Source of the DNA: DASYQD01 sp036005845
Lineage (GTDB): Bacteria; Acidobacteriota; Thermoanaerobaculia; Multivoradales; JAIOJS01
Direction: 5' to 3'
Length of the DNA stretch: 64,000 nucleotides
NCBI GenBank assembly: GCA_036005845.1
Contig: DASYQD010000118.1
Location: 1-64,000, forward strand
The notes beneath the pieces were generated by a model. The model worked only from the letters and a program-made list of their open reading frames with translations. It ran no database searches and was not told the DNA's origin. Both the position numbers and the translations under genes were made by a program. Positions 9,418 to 16,664 of this stretch are shown here, in pieces (the first letter of the stretch is position 1; the number at the start of each line of letters is the position of its first letter).

Positions 9418-10643
9418 AGCACCTTGTACCAGGGTGCGGCCAGGATGCCCTCGGCCAGCCACCGCACCTCATCGCCAGTGTGCAACAGCAGGCCACCGAC
9501 GAACTGGTCGGGATACTCGTCCCGAAACTCGATGAGTCCTCGCGCATAGCGCGGACTCAGCCGCGCGCTGCTCTTCACCTCGATCGCCATCAGACGGTCG
9601 CGGTCCTCGATGACGAAATCCACCTCGCTCCCGTTGGCGGTACGCCAGTAGAGGACTTCGGGCCTCGGCACCAATCCGTCGCGCCAGGCCAGCAGGTCGA
9701 CGAGAACCAGATTCTCGAAATGCGCACCGGTGGGTTCCGACAGGCCGCCGAGACTGAGCGCAAGCCCGGTGTCATTCCAGTAGACCTTGGGCGACTTGAT
9801 GAGCCGTTTGGTGCGGTTGATCGAGTACGCCGGCAGCCGAACGAGCTGGAACGAGGTTTCGAGTAGATCCAGATAGCGGTGGACCGTCGGCCTTGGGATC
9901 TCGGTGTCGCGGCCGAGCTCGGTCTGGTTGACGAGGTTGCCAATGCGCAGGCAGGCAGCGCGCATGAGGCGTCGAAAGTCGATCAGGCTCTCGAGGGCGG
10001 CAAGATCTGGCAGGTCGCGCTCGAGGTAAGTGCGGACATAGCCATCGAACCAGAGGGAGCGCTCAGTCTGGGTTGAAAGGCGAAGCGCCGGAACCGGGTA
10101 GCCGCCGATGCGGGCCTGCTCGCGCCAGTCCGCTTGCGGAGCCTGCTGGCCACGGACCAAGTCGTACCAATCCTGGCGCGGGCTTGCGAGGAGGGTGCCC
10201 CAGATGCCGCAGGTGCCCAAGCCCAGTCGCTCGCGACGAGTCAGGGGCCACAAGGTGACATAGCTCGCGCGGCCAGCCAGCGTTTCGTTCACGCGCCGCA
10301 TCAGCAACAGGTTGGCCGACCCGGTCAACACGAACCTTCCGGGTGTGCGCTCAGGCGAATCATCGATGGCACGTTTGACCGCGAGGATCAGCTCAGGCTC
10401 GCGCTGGATCTCGTCGATGGTCATCCGAGGGGCGCCGCGCACGAGCTTGTCGGCGTCGGTCACGGCGCTGTCGCGCGTGCCTAGGTCGTCGAGCGTGAAG
10501 TAGGGCCGATCCGCTAACGAAGGCTCGGAGCGGACCAACGTGCTCTTCCCGGTCTGTCGCGCTCCCATCAACACGACAGCTGGATTGACTCGTGCTACTT
10601 GGCTGAGGATTCCGGCCGGCCAACGGTGAAGATAATCGTTCAC
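9414..10643 (-). CDS. AAA_14 ATPase with DUF4143 C-terminal domain
   Basis: This is a 409-residue protein of the AAA/DUF4143 family, common in accessory regions of bacteria and archaea and without a settled function. Walker A is MGARQTGKST, Walker B is RMTIDEIQ, and sensor I is VLTGSANLL. The DUF4143 part begins near residue 210 (YVRTYLERDLPDL). The C-terminus has SEVDFVIE followed by MAIEVKSS, which fits a PD-(D/E)xK nuclease-like core (Asp ... Glu-x-Lys). The GTG start lies inside a perfect inverted repeat (10631-10659), so self-regulation is plausible. The gene stands alone between two unrelated operons and may be a transferred cargo gene. Confidence 0.88.
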   Translation of the reverse strand: MNDYLHRWPAGILSQVARVNPAVVLMGARQTGKSTLVRSEPSLADRPYFTLDDLGTRDSAVTDADKLVRGAPRMTIDEIQREPELILAVKRAIDDSPERTPGRFVLTGSANLLLMRRVNETLAGRASYVTLWPLTRRERLGLGTCGIWGTLLASPRQDWYDLVRGQQAPQADWREQARIGGYPVPALRLSTQTERSLWFDGYVRTYLERDLPDLAALESLIDFRRLMRAACLRIGNLVNQTELGRDTEIPRPTVHRYLDLLETSFQLVRLPAYSINRTKRLIKSPKVYWNDTGLALSLGGLSEPTGAHFENLVLVDLLAWRDGLVPRPEVLYWRTANGSEVDFVIEDRDRLMAIEVKSSARLSPRYARGLIEFRDEYPDQFVGGLLLHTGDEVRWLAEGILAAPWYKVL

Positions 10644-10659
10644 GCCGTGAACGATTATC
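10631..10659. promoter_or_regulatory. Perfect inverted repeat over the ATPase gene start
   Basis: A 13-bp arm GATAATCGTTCAC (10631-10643) is repeated as its exact reverse complement at 10647-10659, with GCC between them. Read on the minus strand, the upstream arm begins GATAAT, which resembles a -10 box about 10 bases before the GTG start at 10643. The downstream arm contains the start codon. This fits an operator for a dimeric repressor that covers promoter and start, or a leaderless transcript with a start-codon hairpin. No good -35 box is visible. Confidence 0.6.
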
Positions 10660-10733
10660 GCTCATCCCGTGGACGGTCGAGAGAAATTGCCTGTTCTCAG
10701 TTATTTAGGCTGAGGGCATCCCGCGCGCCGGCC

Positions 10734-11510
10734 TCATTTCCCCTGCCAGACCGCCGGCCGCTTCTCGAGGAAGGCCTTGACGCCTTCCTTCATGTCGGCG
10801 GTGGAGAAGCAGAGGCAGAAGAGGTCACGCTCGTAGACGATCCCTTCGCCCAGCGGCAGGCGCTCGCTGGCGCGCAGGGCTTCCTTGGCGACCCGCACGG
10901 TGAGCGGGCTCATGGCGGCGATCTTGTTGGCGAGCTCGAGTGTCTTGGCGCGCAGCTCCTCGTGTGGCACGACGAGCTCGACGAGCCCGATTTCCTTGGC
11001 CTCGGCGGCGCCGATCATGTCGCCGGTCAACGTCAGGCGCATGGCGTGGCCGATGCCGACGAGGCGCGGTAGGCGCTGGGTGCCGCCGCCGCCGGGGATG
11101 AGACCGAGCTTGATCTCCGGCTGGCCGAAGCGCGCCTTCTCGGAGGCGATGCGGATGTCGCACGACATCGCCAGCTCGCAGCCGCCGCCCAAACAGAAGC
11201 CGTTGATCGAGGCGATCACCGGCTTGGGGAAGCTCGCCATCACGTCGTAGAGGCGGGGGAAGCGCATGGCCTCGCGCTGGTCCATCGGGCCGCGGCCTTC
11301 GAACTCGGCGATGTCGGCGCCGGCAATGAATGCCTTGTCGCCGGCGCCGGTGATGACGACGACGCCCACCCCGTCGTCATGCTCGAGCTCGGCCAGGGCG
11401 GCGAGCACGTCGTCGCGCACCTGCTGCGACAGCGCGTTGAGCTTGTCGGGGCGGTTGACGGTGATCGTGGCGACGCGGCCGTCGCGTTCGACGAGGATCG
11501 TCTCGGGCAT
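10734..11510 (-). CDS. Enoyl-CoA hydratase/isomerase (crotonase family) A
   Basis: This is a 258-residue crotonase that adds water to trans-2-enoyl-CoA in fatty or organic acid degradation. The oxyanion-hole segments are AFIAGADIAEF and GFCLGGGCELAMSCD. Both catalytic acids are present: Glu in GGGCELAM and Glu in FGQPEIKLGLIPGGGGTQRL, equivalent to rat Glu144 and Glu164. Length and ending (VKAFLEKRPAVWQGK) are normal. It is the last gene of a minus-strand operon, 9 bases after the second crotonase. The specific acyl-CoA is unknown. Confidence 0.93.
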   Translation of the reverse strand: MPETILVERDGRVATITVNRPDKLNALSQQVRDDVLAALAELEHDDGVGVVVITGAGDKAFIAGADIAEFEGRGPMDQREAMRFPRLYDVMASFPKPVIASINGFCLGGGCELAMSCDIRIASEKARFGQPEIKLGLIPGGGGTQRLPRLVGIGHAMRLTLTGDMIGAAEAKEIGLVELVVPHEELRAKTLELANKIAAMSPLTVRVAKEALRASERLPLGEGIVYERDLFCLCFSTADMKEGVKAFLEKRPAVWQGK

Positions 11511-11519
11511 GGGACCTCC

Positions 11520-12296
11520 CTACTTGTGCTTCCAGTCGGGCTTGCGCTTGCCGAGGAAGGCGGCGATCCCCTCGTGCATGTCGGCGGTGCGGGTGAGCTC
11601 TTCGAGGTAGATGCGCTCGCTCTCGGTGAGCGCCGGGCCGAAGGGCTGCTCCTCGCCGGCCCGCGCCGCGCGCTTGGTGAGCCGCAGGGCGACGCCGCTC
11701 TGCCCGAGCAGTGCCTCGATCACTTTGTTGCACGCACCGTCGAGCTCCGCGATCGGCACGCGGCGGGTGAGGAGGCCCATGCGCTCCGCCTCGGCGGCGT
11801 CGAAGACGCGGCCGGTGAGCATCAGCTCGAGCGCGCGCGGCCGTCCGATCCAGCGCGGCAGCAGCGCCGCGGCCACCGGCGGGTAGCAGCCGAGCGTGAT
11901 CTCGGGCAGCCCGAAGCTGGCGTCCTCGCTCGCCACGATGAGATCGCAGGCGAGGGCGAGCTCGAGGCCGCCACCGAGACAGTGGCCGCGCACGCAGGCG
12001 AGAGTGATGGCGTCGAGGTCACGTAGCAGCCGGAGGGCGCCGTGGAACGCCGCCAGCACCGGGCCGATGCGGTCGCCGACGTGGTCCTGCACGGCGACGC
12101 CGGCGGAGAAGGCGCGCTCGCCGGCGCCGCGCACCACCAGGAGGTCGAGGCCGGGGTCGCGAGTGAGGGCGCCCAGCCCGCGCTCGAGCTGCTGCAGCGT
12201 CGCGAGGTCGAGGATGTTGAGCGGCGGGCGCGACAGCGTCAGCGTCGCCATCCGCCCGTCGCGGTGCAGCCCGATGCCGACCGCGGGAAGGGTCAT
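11520..12296 (-). CDS. Enoyl-CoA hydratase-like protein B (dienoyl-CoA-hydratase-like)
   Basis: This is a 258-residue crotonase paralogue. The substrate segments are AFSAGVAVQDH and GHCLGGGLELALACD, and both catalytic Glu positions are kept (GGGLELAL and FGLPEITLG). Where most hydratases have PGGGGTQRL it has CYPPVAAALLPRWIG. That pattern recalls cyclohexa-1,5-diene-1-carbonyl-CoA hydratases of anaerobic benzoate degradation, but the assignment rests on memory of the family and no other benzoyl-CoA gene is in the window. The ATG at 12296 overlaps the stop of the amidotransferase gene by four bases, so the genes are coupled. Confidence 0.85.
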   Translation of the reverse strand: MTLPAVGIGLHRDGRMATLTLSRPPLNILDLATLQQLERGLGALTRDPGLDLLVVRGAGERAFSAGVAVQDHVGDRIGPVLAAFHGALRLLRDLDAITLACVRGHCLGGGLELALACDLIVASEDASFGLPEITLGCYPPVAAALLPRWIGRPRALELMLTGRVFDAAEAERMGLLTRRVPIAELDGACNKVIEALLGQSGVALRLTKRAARAGEEQPFGPALTESERIYLEELTRTADMHEGIAAFLGKRKPDWKHK

Positions 12297-13060
12297 CGCA
12301 GCGCCGGCTCTGCCGTCTCGGCGTGGGCGGCCTCGGGGTGACGAACCCGAGCCGCCACTTGGTCGCGGAAGCGCTCGAGCAGCGCCCGCTGATTCGCCAT
12401 GGTGACCAGGTTCTCGGGGTGCCACTGCACGGCCCACAGCCACCAGTCGGGATCGCGGCCCGACACTGCCTCGACGATGCCGTCGGGCGCCACCGCCACC
12501 GCTTCGAGGTCGGGCGCCAGCTCCTTGATCGCCTGGTGGTGGCGCGAGTTGACGAGCGACGGCTCGCGCGAGAGCAGGTCGCCCAGCTCGCTCTCGCCCG
12601 GCACCGGCTCGACGGGGTGGATGAGCGCGTCGCGCGGGAAGGAGAGGTCGTGCAGCACCGCGTTGGGCCACATCAGCTTCAAGTCCTGCCACAGCGTGCC
12701 GCCGAGGAACGCGTTGGTCACCTGCAGGCCGCGGCAGACGCCGAAGGTGGGCGTCTTCGCCTCACGCGCGCCTGCGAGCAGGCCGAGCTCGACCGCGTCG
12801 CGGTCGGGCATCAGCGACAGGTTGGCGTGCGGGTGCGGCTCTTCGCCGTAATGGTGCGGCTCGAGGTCGGGGCCGCCGCAGAGCAGCAGGCCGCCCGACT
12901 CGGCGGCGAGCGCCGGCGCGTCGCCCGGCTGCAACCGTTGCGGCGTGACGAGAACGATGTCTTCGTCAGGGACGCCGATGAGCCGCAGCGCCTCCAGGTA
13001 CGGCTGCGCGCGGTCCTCGAGTGAGCAGGAGACGACGATGCGTTTCGATTCCACGCTCAT
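12293..13060 (-). CDS. Class I glutamine amidotransferase-like hydrolase (PuuD/gamma-glutamyl hydrolase type)
   Basis: This is a 255-residue protein with a class I glutamine amidotransferase fold of the PuuD type, which hydrolyses gamma-glutamyl amides. The nucleophile elbow is FGVCRGLQVTNAFLGG, the substrate region is LVNSRHHQAIKEL, and the catalytic His-Glu pair is in AVQWHPENL. The N-terminal GGLLLCGGPDLEPHHYG matches the GGxD(L/V)xPxxYG signature. The ATG at 13060 overlaps the thiolase stop by four bases, and its own stop overlaps crotonase B. It is therefore embedded in a CoA operon, which is unusual and suggests the operon substrate might be a gamma-glutamylated or amide compound (inference). 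Confidence 0.87.
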   Translation of the reverse strand: MSVESKRIVVSCSLEDRAQPYLEALRLIGVPDEDIVLVTPQRLQPGDAPALAAESGGLLLCGGPDLEPHHYGEEPHPHANLSLMPDRDAVELGLLAGAREAKTPTFGVCRGLQVTNAFLGGTLWQDLKLMWPNAVLHDLSFPRDALIHPVEPVPGESELGDLLSREPSLVNSRHHQAIKELAPDLEAVAVAPDGIVEAVSGRDPDWWLWAVQWHPENLVTMANQRALLERFRDQVAARVRHPEAAHAETAEPALR

Positions 13061-14286
13061 GCTGCCCTCTCGACCGGCTTCTCGCCTGGTCTCTCGACCA
13101 GGGCCGCCAATCCCATCCCACCGGATACACACAGCGTAGCAACACCGCGGCGTCCGCCGCGGGCGGCGAGGCCGTGCAAGAGGGTGACCAGGATGCGGGC
13201 GCCGGTGGCGCCTATCGGGTGGCCGAGCGCGATGGCGCCGCCGTCGGGGTTGACGCGGCGGCGCTCGAAGGGGAGGTCCTTCAGGCAGGCGAGCACTTGG
13301 CTGGCGAAGGCTTCGTTGAGCTCCACCTGATCGACGTCGCCGTAGTCGATGCCTTGGCGGGCGAAGAGCCGTTGCACCGCCGGCACCGGCCCGATGCCCA
13401 TGATGCGCGGGTCGACGCCGACGACTTCCCAGTCGAGCAGGTAGCCGGCGGGAGTGATGCCGAGGCGGTCCGCCGCCGCTTCGGAGGCGACGATCAGCGC
13501 CGCGGCGCCGTCGGTGATTCCGGAGGCATTGCCGGCGGTCACGGTGCCGCCCTCGCGGAAGACCGGCGCGAGCTTGGCGAGCGCCGCGGCGGTGACGCCG
13601 TCGCGCGGGTGCTCGTCGGTCGCCACCTCGGTCTCGCCGCCTGGTTTAGTTCCCGACTTGCCGGGCACCTTCACCGGCACGATCTCGCTCGCGAAGCGGT
13701 CGGTGCGGCGCGCCTCTTCGCAGCACCGCTGCGTCTCGGCGGCATAGGCGTCGGCGGCAGCGCGGTCGATCCCTGCCTCGACCGCCAGCTCTTCGGCGGT
13801 CTCGCCCATCACCAGCTTCGACAGCGGGTCGTTGAAGCCGTCCTGGTACATGCCGTCGACGATCTCGGCGTGGCCGAGGCGATAGCCCCAGCGCGCGCGT
13901 GGCAGCAGGTAGGGCGTGTTCGACATGCTCTCGGTGCCGCCGGCGAGCACCACCTCTGCCTCGCCGAGGCGGATGGCGCGCGCCGCGCAGAGCACCGCCT
14001 GCAGCCCCGAGCCGCAGGCCTGGTTGACGGTGAACGCCGGCCGCTCTTGCGGCACGCCGCTGCGATAGGCGATCTGCCTCGCCGTGTTCGGCCCGCCGCC
14101 GGCTTGGCGGGCGTGACCGAACACTACCTGGTCGACGACGTCGCCCGAGATGCCGGCGCGCGACAGCGCCGCCTGCGCGGCGGCGGTGCCGAGGTCCGCG
14201 GCGGTGAGCGATGCCAGCGCACCGCCGAAGCGGCCGATCGGCGTGCGCACCGGCGCGGCGAGGACGAGGCGAGGAGGAGTGGTCAT
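13057..14286 (-). CDS. Acetyl-CoA C-acetyltransferase (thiolase)
   Basis: This is a 409-residue thiolase of the degradative/biosynthetic class II family, which cleaves or forms 3-ketoacyl-CoA. The acyl-accepting Cys is in VNQACGSGLQA (Cys91). The remaining active-site motifs are NEAFASQ, GGAIALGHPIGATGAR and the second Cys in LCVSGGMGLA. The sequence is complete. It is the first gene of the tightly overlapping thiolase-amidotransferase-crotonase B-crotonase A run on the minus strand. A 77-bp structured repeat separates it from crotonase C, so crotonase C may or may not be on the same transcript. Confidence 0.95.
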   Translation of the reverse strand: MTTPPRLVLAAPVRTPIGRFGGALASLTAADLGTAAAQAALSRAGISGDVVDQVVFGHARQAGGGPNTARQIAYRSGVPQERPAFTVNQACGSGLQAVLCAARAIRLGEAEVVLAGGTESMSNTPYLLPRARWGYRLGHAEIVDGMYQDGFNDPLSKLVMGETAEELAVEAGIDRAAADAYAAETQRCCEEARRTDRFASEIVPVKVPGKSGTKPGGETEVATDEHPRDGVTAAALAKLAPVFREGGTVTAGNASGITDGAAALIVASEAAADRLGITPAGYLLDWEVVGVDPRIMGIGPVPAVQRLFARQGIDYGDVDQVELNEAFASQVLACLKDLPFERRRVNPDGGAIALGHPIGATGARILVTLLHGLAARGGRRGVATLCVSGGMGLAALVERPGEKPVERAA

Positions 14287-14300
14287 GAAGTCACACCAAA

Positions 14301-14377
14301 GTCATTGCGAGGAGCGAAGCGACGAAGCAATCTCGACCATCGAGATCGCCACGGCCGCTACGCGGCCTCGCGATGAC
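14301..14377. repeat. 77-bp dispersed palindromic repeat, copy 1
   Basis: The segment begins GTCATTGCGAG and ends CTCGCGATGAC, which pair with one wobble. Inside are two further stems, CTCGA/TCGAG with a short loop, and GGCCGC/GCGGCC. A second copy of exactly the same length is at 34978-35054. This is an intergenic multi-stem element of the REP/BIME type, found here between thiolase and crotonase C. The element begins with a GGAGCGAAGCGACGAAGCAA stretch that I recall as a widespread repeat in environmental genomes. Confidence 0.85.
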
Positions 14378-14390
14378 GCTGGCGGCGTTC

Positions 14391-15212
14391 CTAGCGCCCC
14401 GAAAACTCCGGCTTGCGCTTCTCCACGTAGGCGGCGAGACCTTCCTTGGCGTCGCCGCTCTCGAAGAGCTGCTGCTGCAGCTCGCGCTCGATGGCGAGGC
14501 CGCTCTCGAAGGGCACCTCCCAACCGCTCTGCACCGAGCGCTTGATGCGCCCCACCGCCTTGGCCGCCTTGTTGGGCGGGCAGAACTGTCGCGCGTAGCG
14601 GTGCACGTCGCCCCAGAAGTCGTCGCCCTCGAGCACCTGGTTGACGATGCCCCAATCGAGGCACTGCTCGTAGCTGATGAGGTCGCCGGTGACCATCAGC
14701 TCGATCGAGCGGCTCTTGCCGACGATGCGCGACAGGCGCTGCGTGCCGCCGGTGCCGGGGAGCACGCCCAGCGTCACCTCGGGGAGGCCGACCTTGCCCG
14801 AGCCCTTCTTCGCCAGCCGCACGTCGGCGGCCATGGCGATCTCGAGACCGCCGCCCACCGTGTGGCCCTGCAGCGCGGCGATCACCAGCTTCGGCGTCTG
14901 CTCGAGGCGGTTGAGGGTCTCGTTGGCGTGCAGGCAGAAGAAGTACTTGAACACCGGGTCGGCGCCCTTGAGCATGTTGATGTCGGCGCCGGCGCAGAAG
15001 AACTTCTCGCCCTTGCCTCGCAAGACGATGACGTGCACGTCCTTGTCGAAGCGCGCGCGCAAGATCGCTTCGTCGAGCTGGCGCATCATCTCGTGCGTGT
15101 AGCAATTGGCGGGCGGGAAGTCGAGAGTGAAATAGGCCACACCCTCGCGCACCTCGTAGTGCACCAGAGTTTGGGTCTGCGTCGTCGGCTCGGTCGCGGT
15201 CTCGACGGTCAT
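14391..15212 (-). CDS. Enoyl-CoA hydratase/isomerase (crotonase family) C
   Basis: This is a 273-residue crotonase with an N-terminal Thr-rich lead of about 18 residues. Substrate-binding and oxyanion segments are KFFCAGADINML and GHTVGGGLEIAMAAD, and the second catalytic Glu is in VGLPEVTLGVLPGTGGTQRL. Compared with crotonase A it has an unusual aromatic stretch FKYFFCLHANETL and ends KRKPEFSGR. It lies upstream of the thiolase on the same strand with the 77-bp repeat in between. The substrate is unknown. Confidence 0.92.
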   Translation of the reverse strand: MTVETATEPTTQTQTLVHYEVREGVAYFTLDFPPANCYTHEMMRQLDEAILRARFDKDVHVIVLRGKGEKFFCAGADINMLKGADPVFKYFFCLHANETLNRLEQTPKLVIAALQGHTVGGGLEIAMAADVRLAKKGSGKVGLPEVTLGVLPGTGGTQRLSRIVGKSRSIELMVTGDLISYEQCLDWGIVNQVLEGDDFWGDVHRYARQFCPPNKAAKAVGRIKRSVQSGWEVPFESGLAIERELQQQLFESGDAKEGLAAYVEKRKPEFSGR

Positions 15213-15438
15213 GCCATCTCCTCCATCGGGGAACGGTTTGGCTATCTGGTTGGAAAGCGGGCGAGATCGTTTGGGGGCCGGCGGTGCGCCGGCGTCCTTG
15301 GGGACGATATCTTCTCACAGCGCGCGAGCGCGCCGCATCGAGCGCCGCGCATTCTTGACCCCGCCGCCGAGCGCTCCCTACAATCGCATCCAGAACGCCG
15401 TTCAGGATTCCTCTGCACTTCGTGTCTTCGCGCTGCCG

Positions 15439-16134
15439 ATGATCACCGGTCATAACACCGACGTTCGCTACAAGGAACGGGTGTTTCACGTGCAGACGGA
15501 GGATAAGGGGTTGAACAACCCCTTCATCGAGAGCGTCGTCTACTTCGGCGGCCAGGTGATGGCCGCCAAGCGCGCGACCTACTCCGACCTGCTGCAGCAG
15601 GGCGAGGGCTCGGCGGCGATCGCCAGCCGCATGGACAACCAGCACCGGATGATGATCGCCGCCATCCGCGCCGGCAAGCTCGACGGCAAGCTGCGCGACA
15701 TCCTCGGCCCCGAGGTGAGCGACGAGACTCACACGGCCGACGGCCGCCCCACGGCCACGAGCCTGCTCGACCAGGCGCGCGACGATCAAGGACCCACGCT
15801 CGACCAGGTGATCCTCGACTACCTCACCACGGAAGCGCACCACGAGCAGCTGGCGCTGGTGCTGACCGGCGAGGCGTTCTCGGCCGGCCGCACGAGCCGC
15901 GTCGCCGTGCGCGCCACGTCGGTGCGCAGCGGCCTGCCGGTGGCGGGCGCGCAGGTGACGGTGAAGCTGATCTCGACCGTGCGCGACCCGGTGGTGCTCG
16001 GCCACGGCACCACCGACGACGAGGGATTGCTCCGCGTCGACGTCGCGGTGCCGACGCTGCCCGGCGGCATGGCGGCGGTGATCGTGTCGGCGACGAGCCT
16101 GGTGGGCAGCAGCGAGGTCAAGCAGATCCTGTGA
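15439..16134 (+). CDS. Conserved hypothetical protein with C-terminal beta-sandwich-like region
   Basis: This is a 231-residue protein I cannot assign to a characterised family. The N-terminal 60 residues (GHNTDVRYKERVFHVQTED, then NPFIESVVYFGGQVMAAKR) look like a conserved beta-rich domain that I have seen in uncharacterised acidobacterial-type proteins. A middle helical region contains RMDNQHRMMIAAIRAGKLDG. The last 90 residues (AVRATSVRSGLPVAGAQVTV ... GTTDDEGLLRVDV) resemble an Ig-like or carboxypeptidase-regulatory-like beta-sandwich. There is no signal peptide. The ATG at 15439 is preferred because the conserved part starts there. Its stop overlaps the ThiS-like gene, so the two are probably coupled. 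Confidence 0.72.
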   Translation: MITGHNTDVRYKERVFHVQTEDKGLNNPFIESVVYFGGQVMAAKRATYSDLLQQGEGSAAIASRMDNQHRMMIAAIRAGKLDGKLRDILGPEVSDETHTADGRPTATSLLDQARDDQGPTLDQVILDYLTTEAHHEQLALVLTGEAFSAGRTSRVAVRATSVRSGLPVAGAQVTVKLISTVRDPVVLGHGTTDDEGLLRVDVAVPTLPGGMAAVIVSATSLVGSSEVKQIL

Positions 16135-16358
16135 GCACGGCGGGCGCCAAGACGGTGGAGCAGATCGTCGTCAACGGCGAGCCGCGCGACATCGAGCCGG
16201 GCACGCCGCTGCTCGACCTGCTGGCCTCGCTGCGGCTCGATGCGCGCGCCGTAGCGGTGGAGCGCAACGGCGAGGTGCTGCGCCGCGCCCGGCTCGGCGA
16301 GGTCGAGCTGCAGCCTGGCGACCGCCTCGAGATCGTGCGCTTCGTCCAAGGGGGCTGA
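16131..16358 (+). CDS. ThiS/MoaD-like sulfur carrier protein
   Basis: This is a 75-residue beta-grasp protein ending in GG, the residue pair that is adenylated and thiocarboxylated in ThiS and MoaD. The core IVVNGEPRDIEPGTPLLDLL and AVAVERNGEVLRR, then GDRLEIVRFVQGG, matches ThiS more closely than MoaD. No ThiG, ThiF or ThiH gene is nearby, so the pathway (thiamine or another sulfur transfer) is open. The GTG start overlaps the stop of the preceding unknown gene by four bases. Confidence 0.85.
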   Translation: MSTAGAKTVEQIVVNGEPRDIEPGTPLLDLLASLRLDARAVAVERNGEVLRRARLGEVELQPGDRLEIVRFVQGG

Positions 16359-16364
16359 GCGGGA

Positions 16365-16393
16365 TTGTTTCCACCCGGCCGAGCGGTTATCCT
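16365..16393 (+). promoter_or_regulatory. Candidate sigma-70 promoter for the tRNA pair
   Basis: TTGTTT (16365-16370) and TATCCT (16388-16393) are separated by 17 bases. Transcription would start about 10-15 bases before tRNA-Lys. The boxes are imperfect, but the position immediately upstream of the tRNA genes in an otherwise very GC-rich stretch supports them. Confidence 0.4.
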
Positions 16394-16413
16394 TACCGCC
16401 GCTTCGCTACCGT

Positions 16414-16489
16414 GGGCCGCTAGCTCAACTGGCAGAGCAGCAGACTCTTAATCTGCGGGTTCGGGGTTCGATTCCCTGGCGGCTCACCA
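16414..16489 (+). tRNA. tRNA-Lys (anticodon CTT)
   Basis: This is a 76-base tRNA with CCA encoded. The acceptor arm GGGCCGC pairs with GCGGCTC with one G-U pair. The anticodon stem GCAGA/TCTGC encloses loop CTCTTAA, giving anticodon CTT (16447-16449) for lysine AAG codons. The T arm contains GGTTCGATTCC. The D arm has the expected TAGCTCA...GGCAGAGC form. Confidence 0.97.
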
Positions 16490-16535
16490 TTCACCTCTTC
16501 TTCGACCCTTCAGCCCTTTCTCTCGGTGGTGCCGC

Positions 16536-16622
<87 letters not shown>

Positions 16623-16664
16623 TCCTGAATCCCCCGAGGAAGCGATGAGCCATCCGAGGAATCG

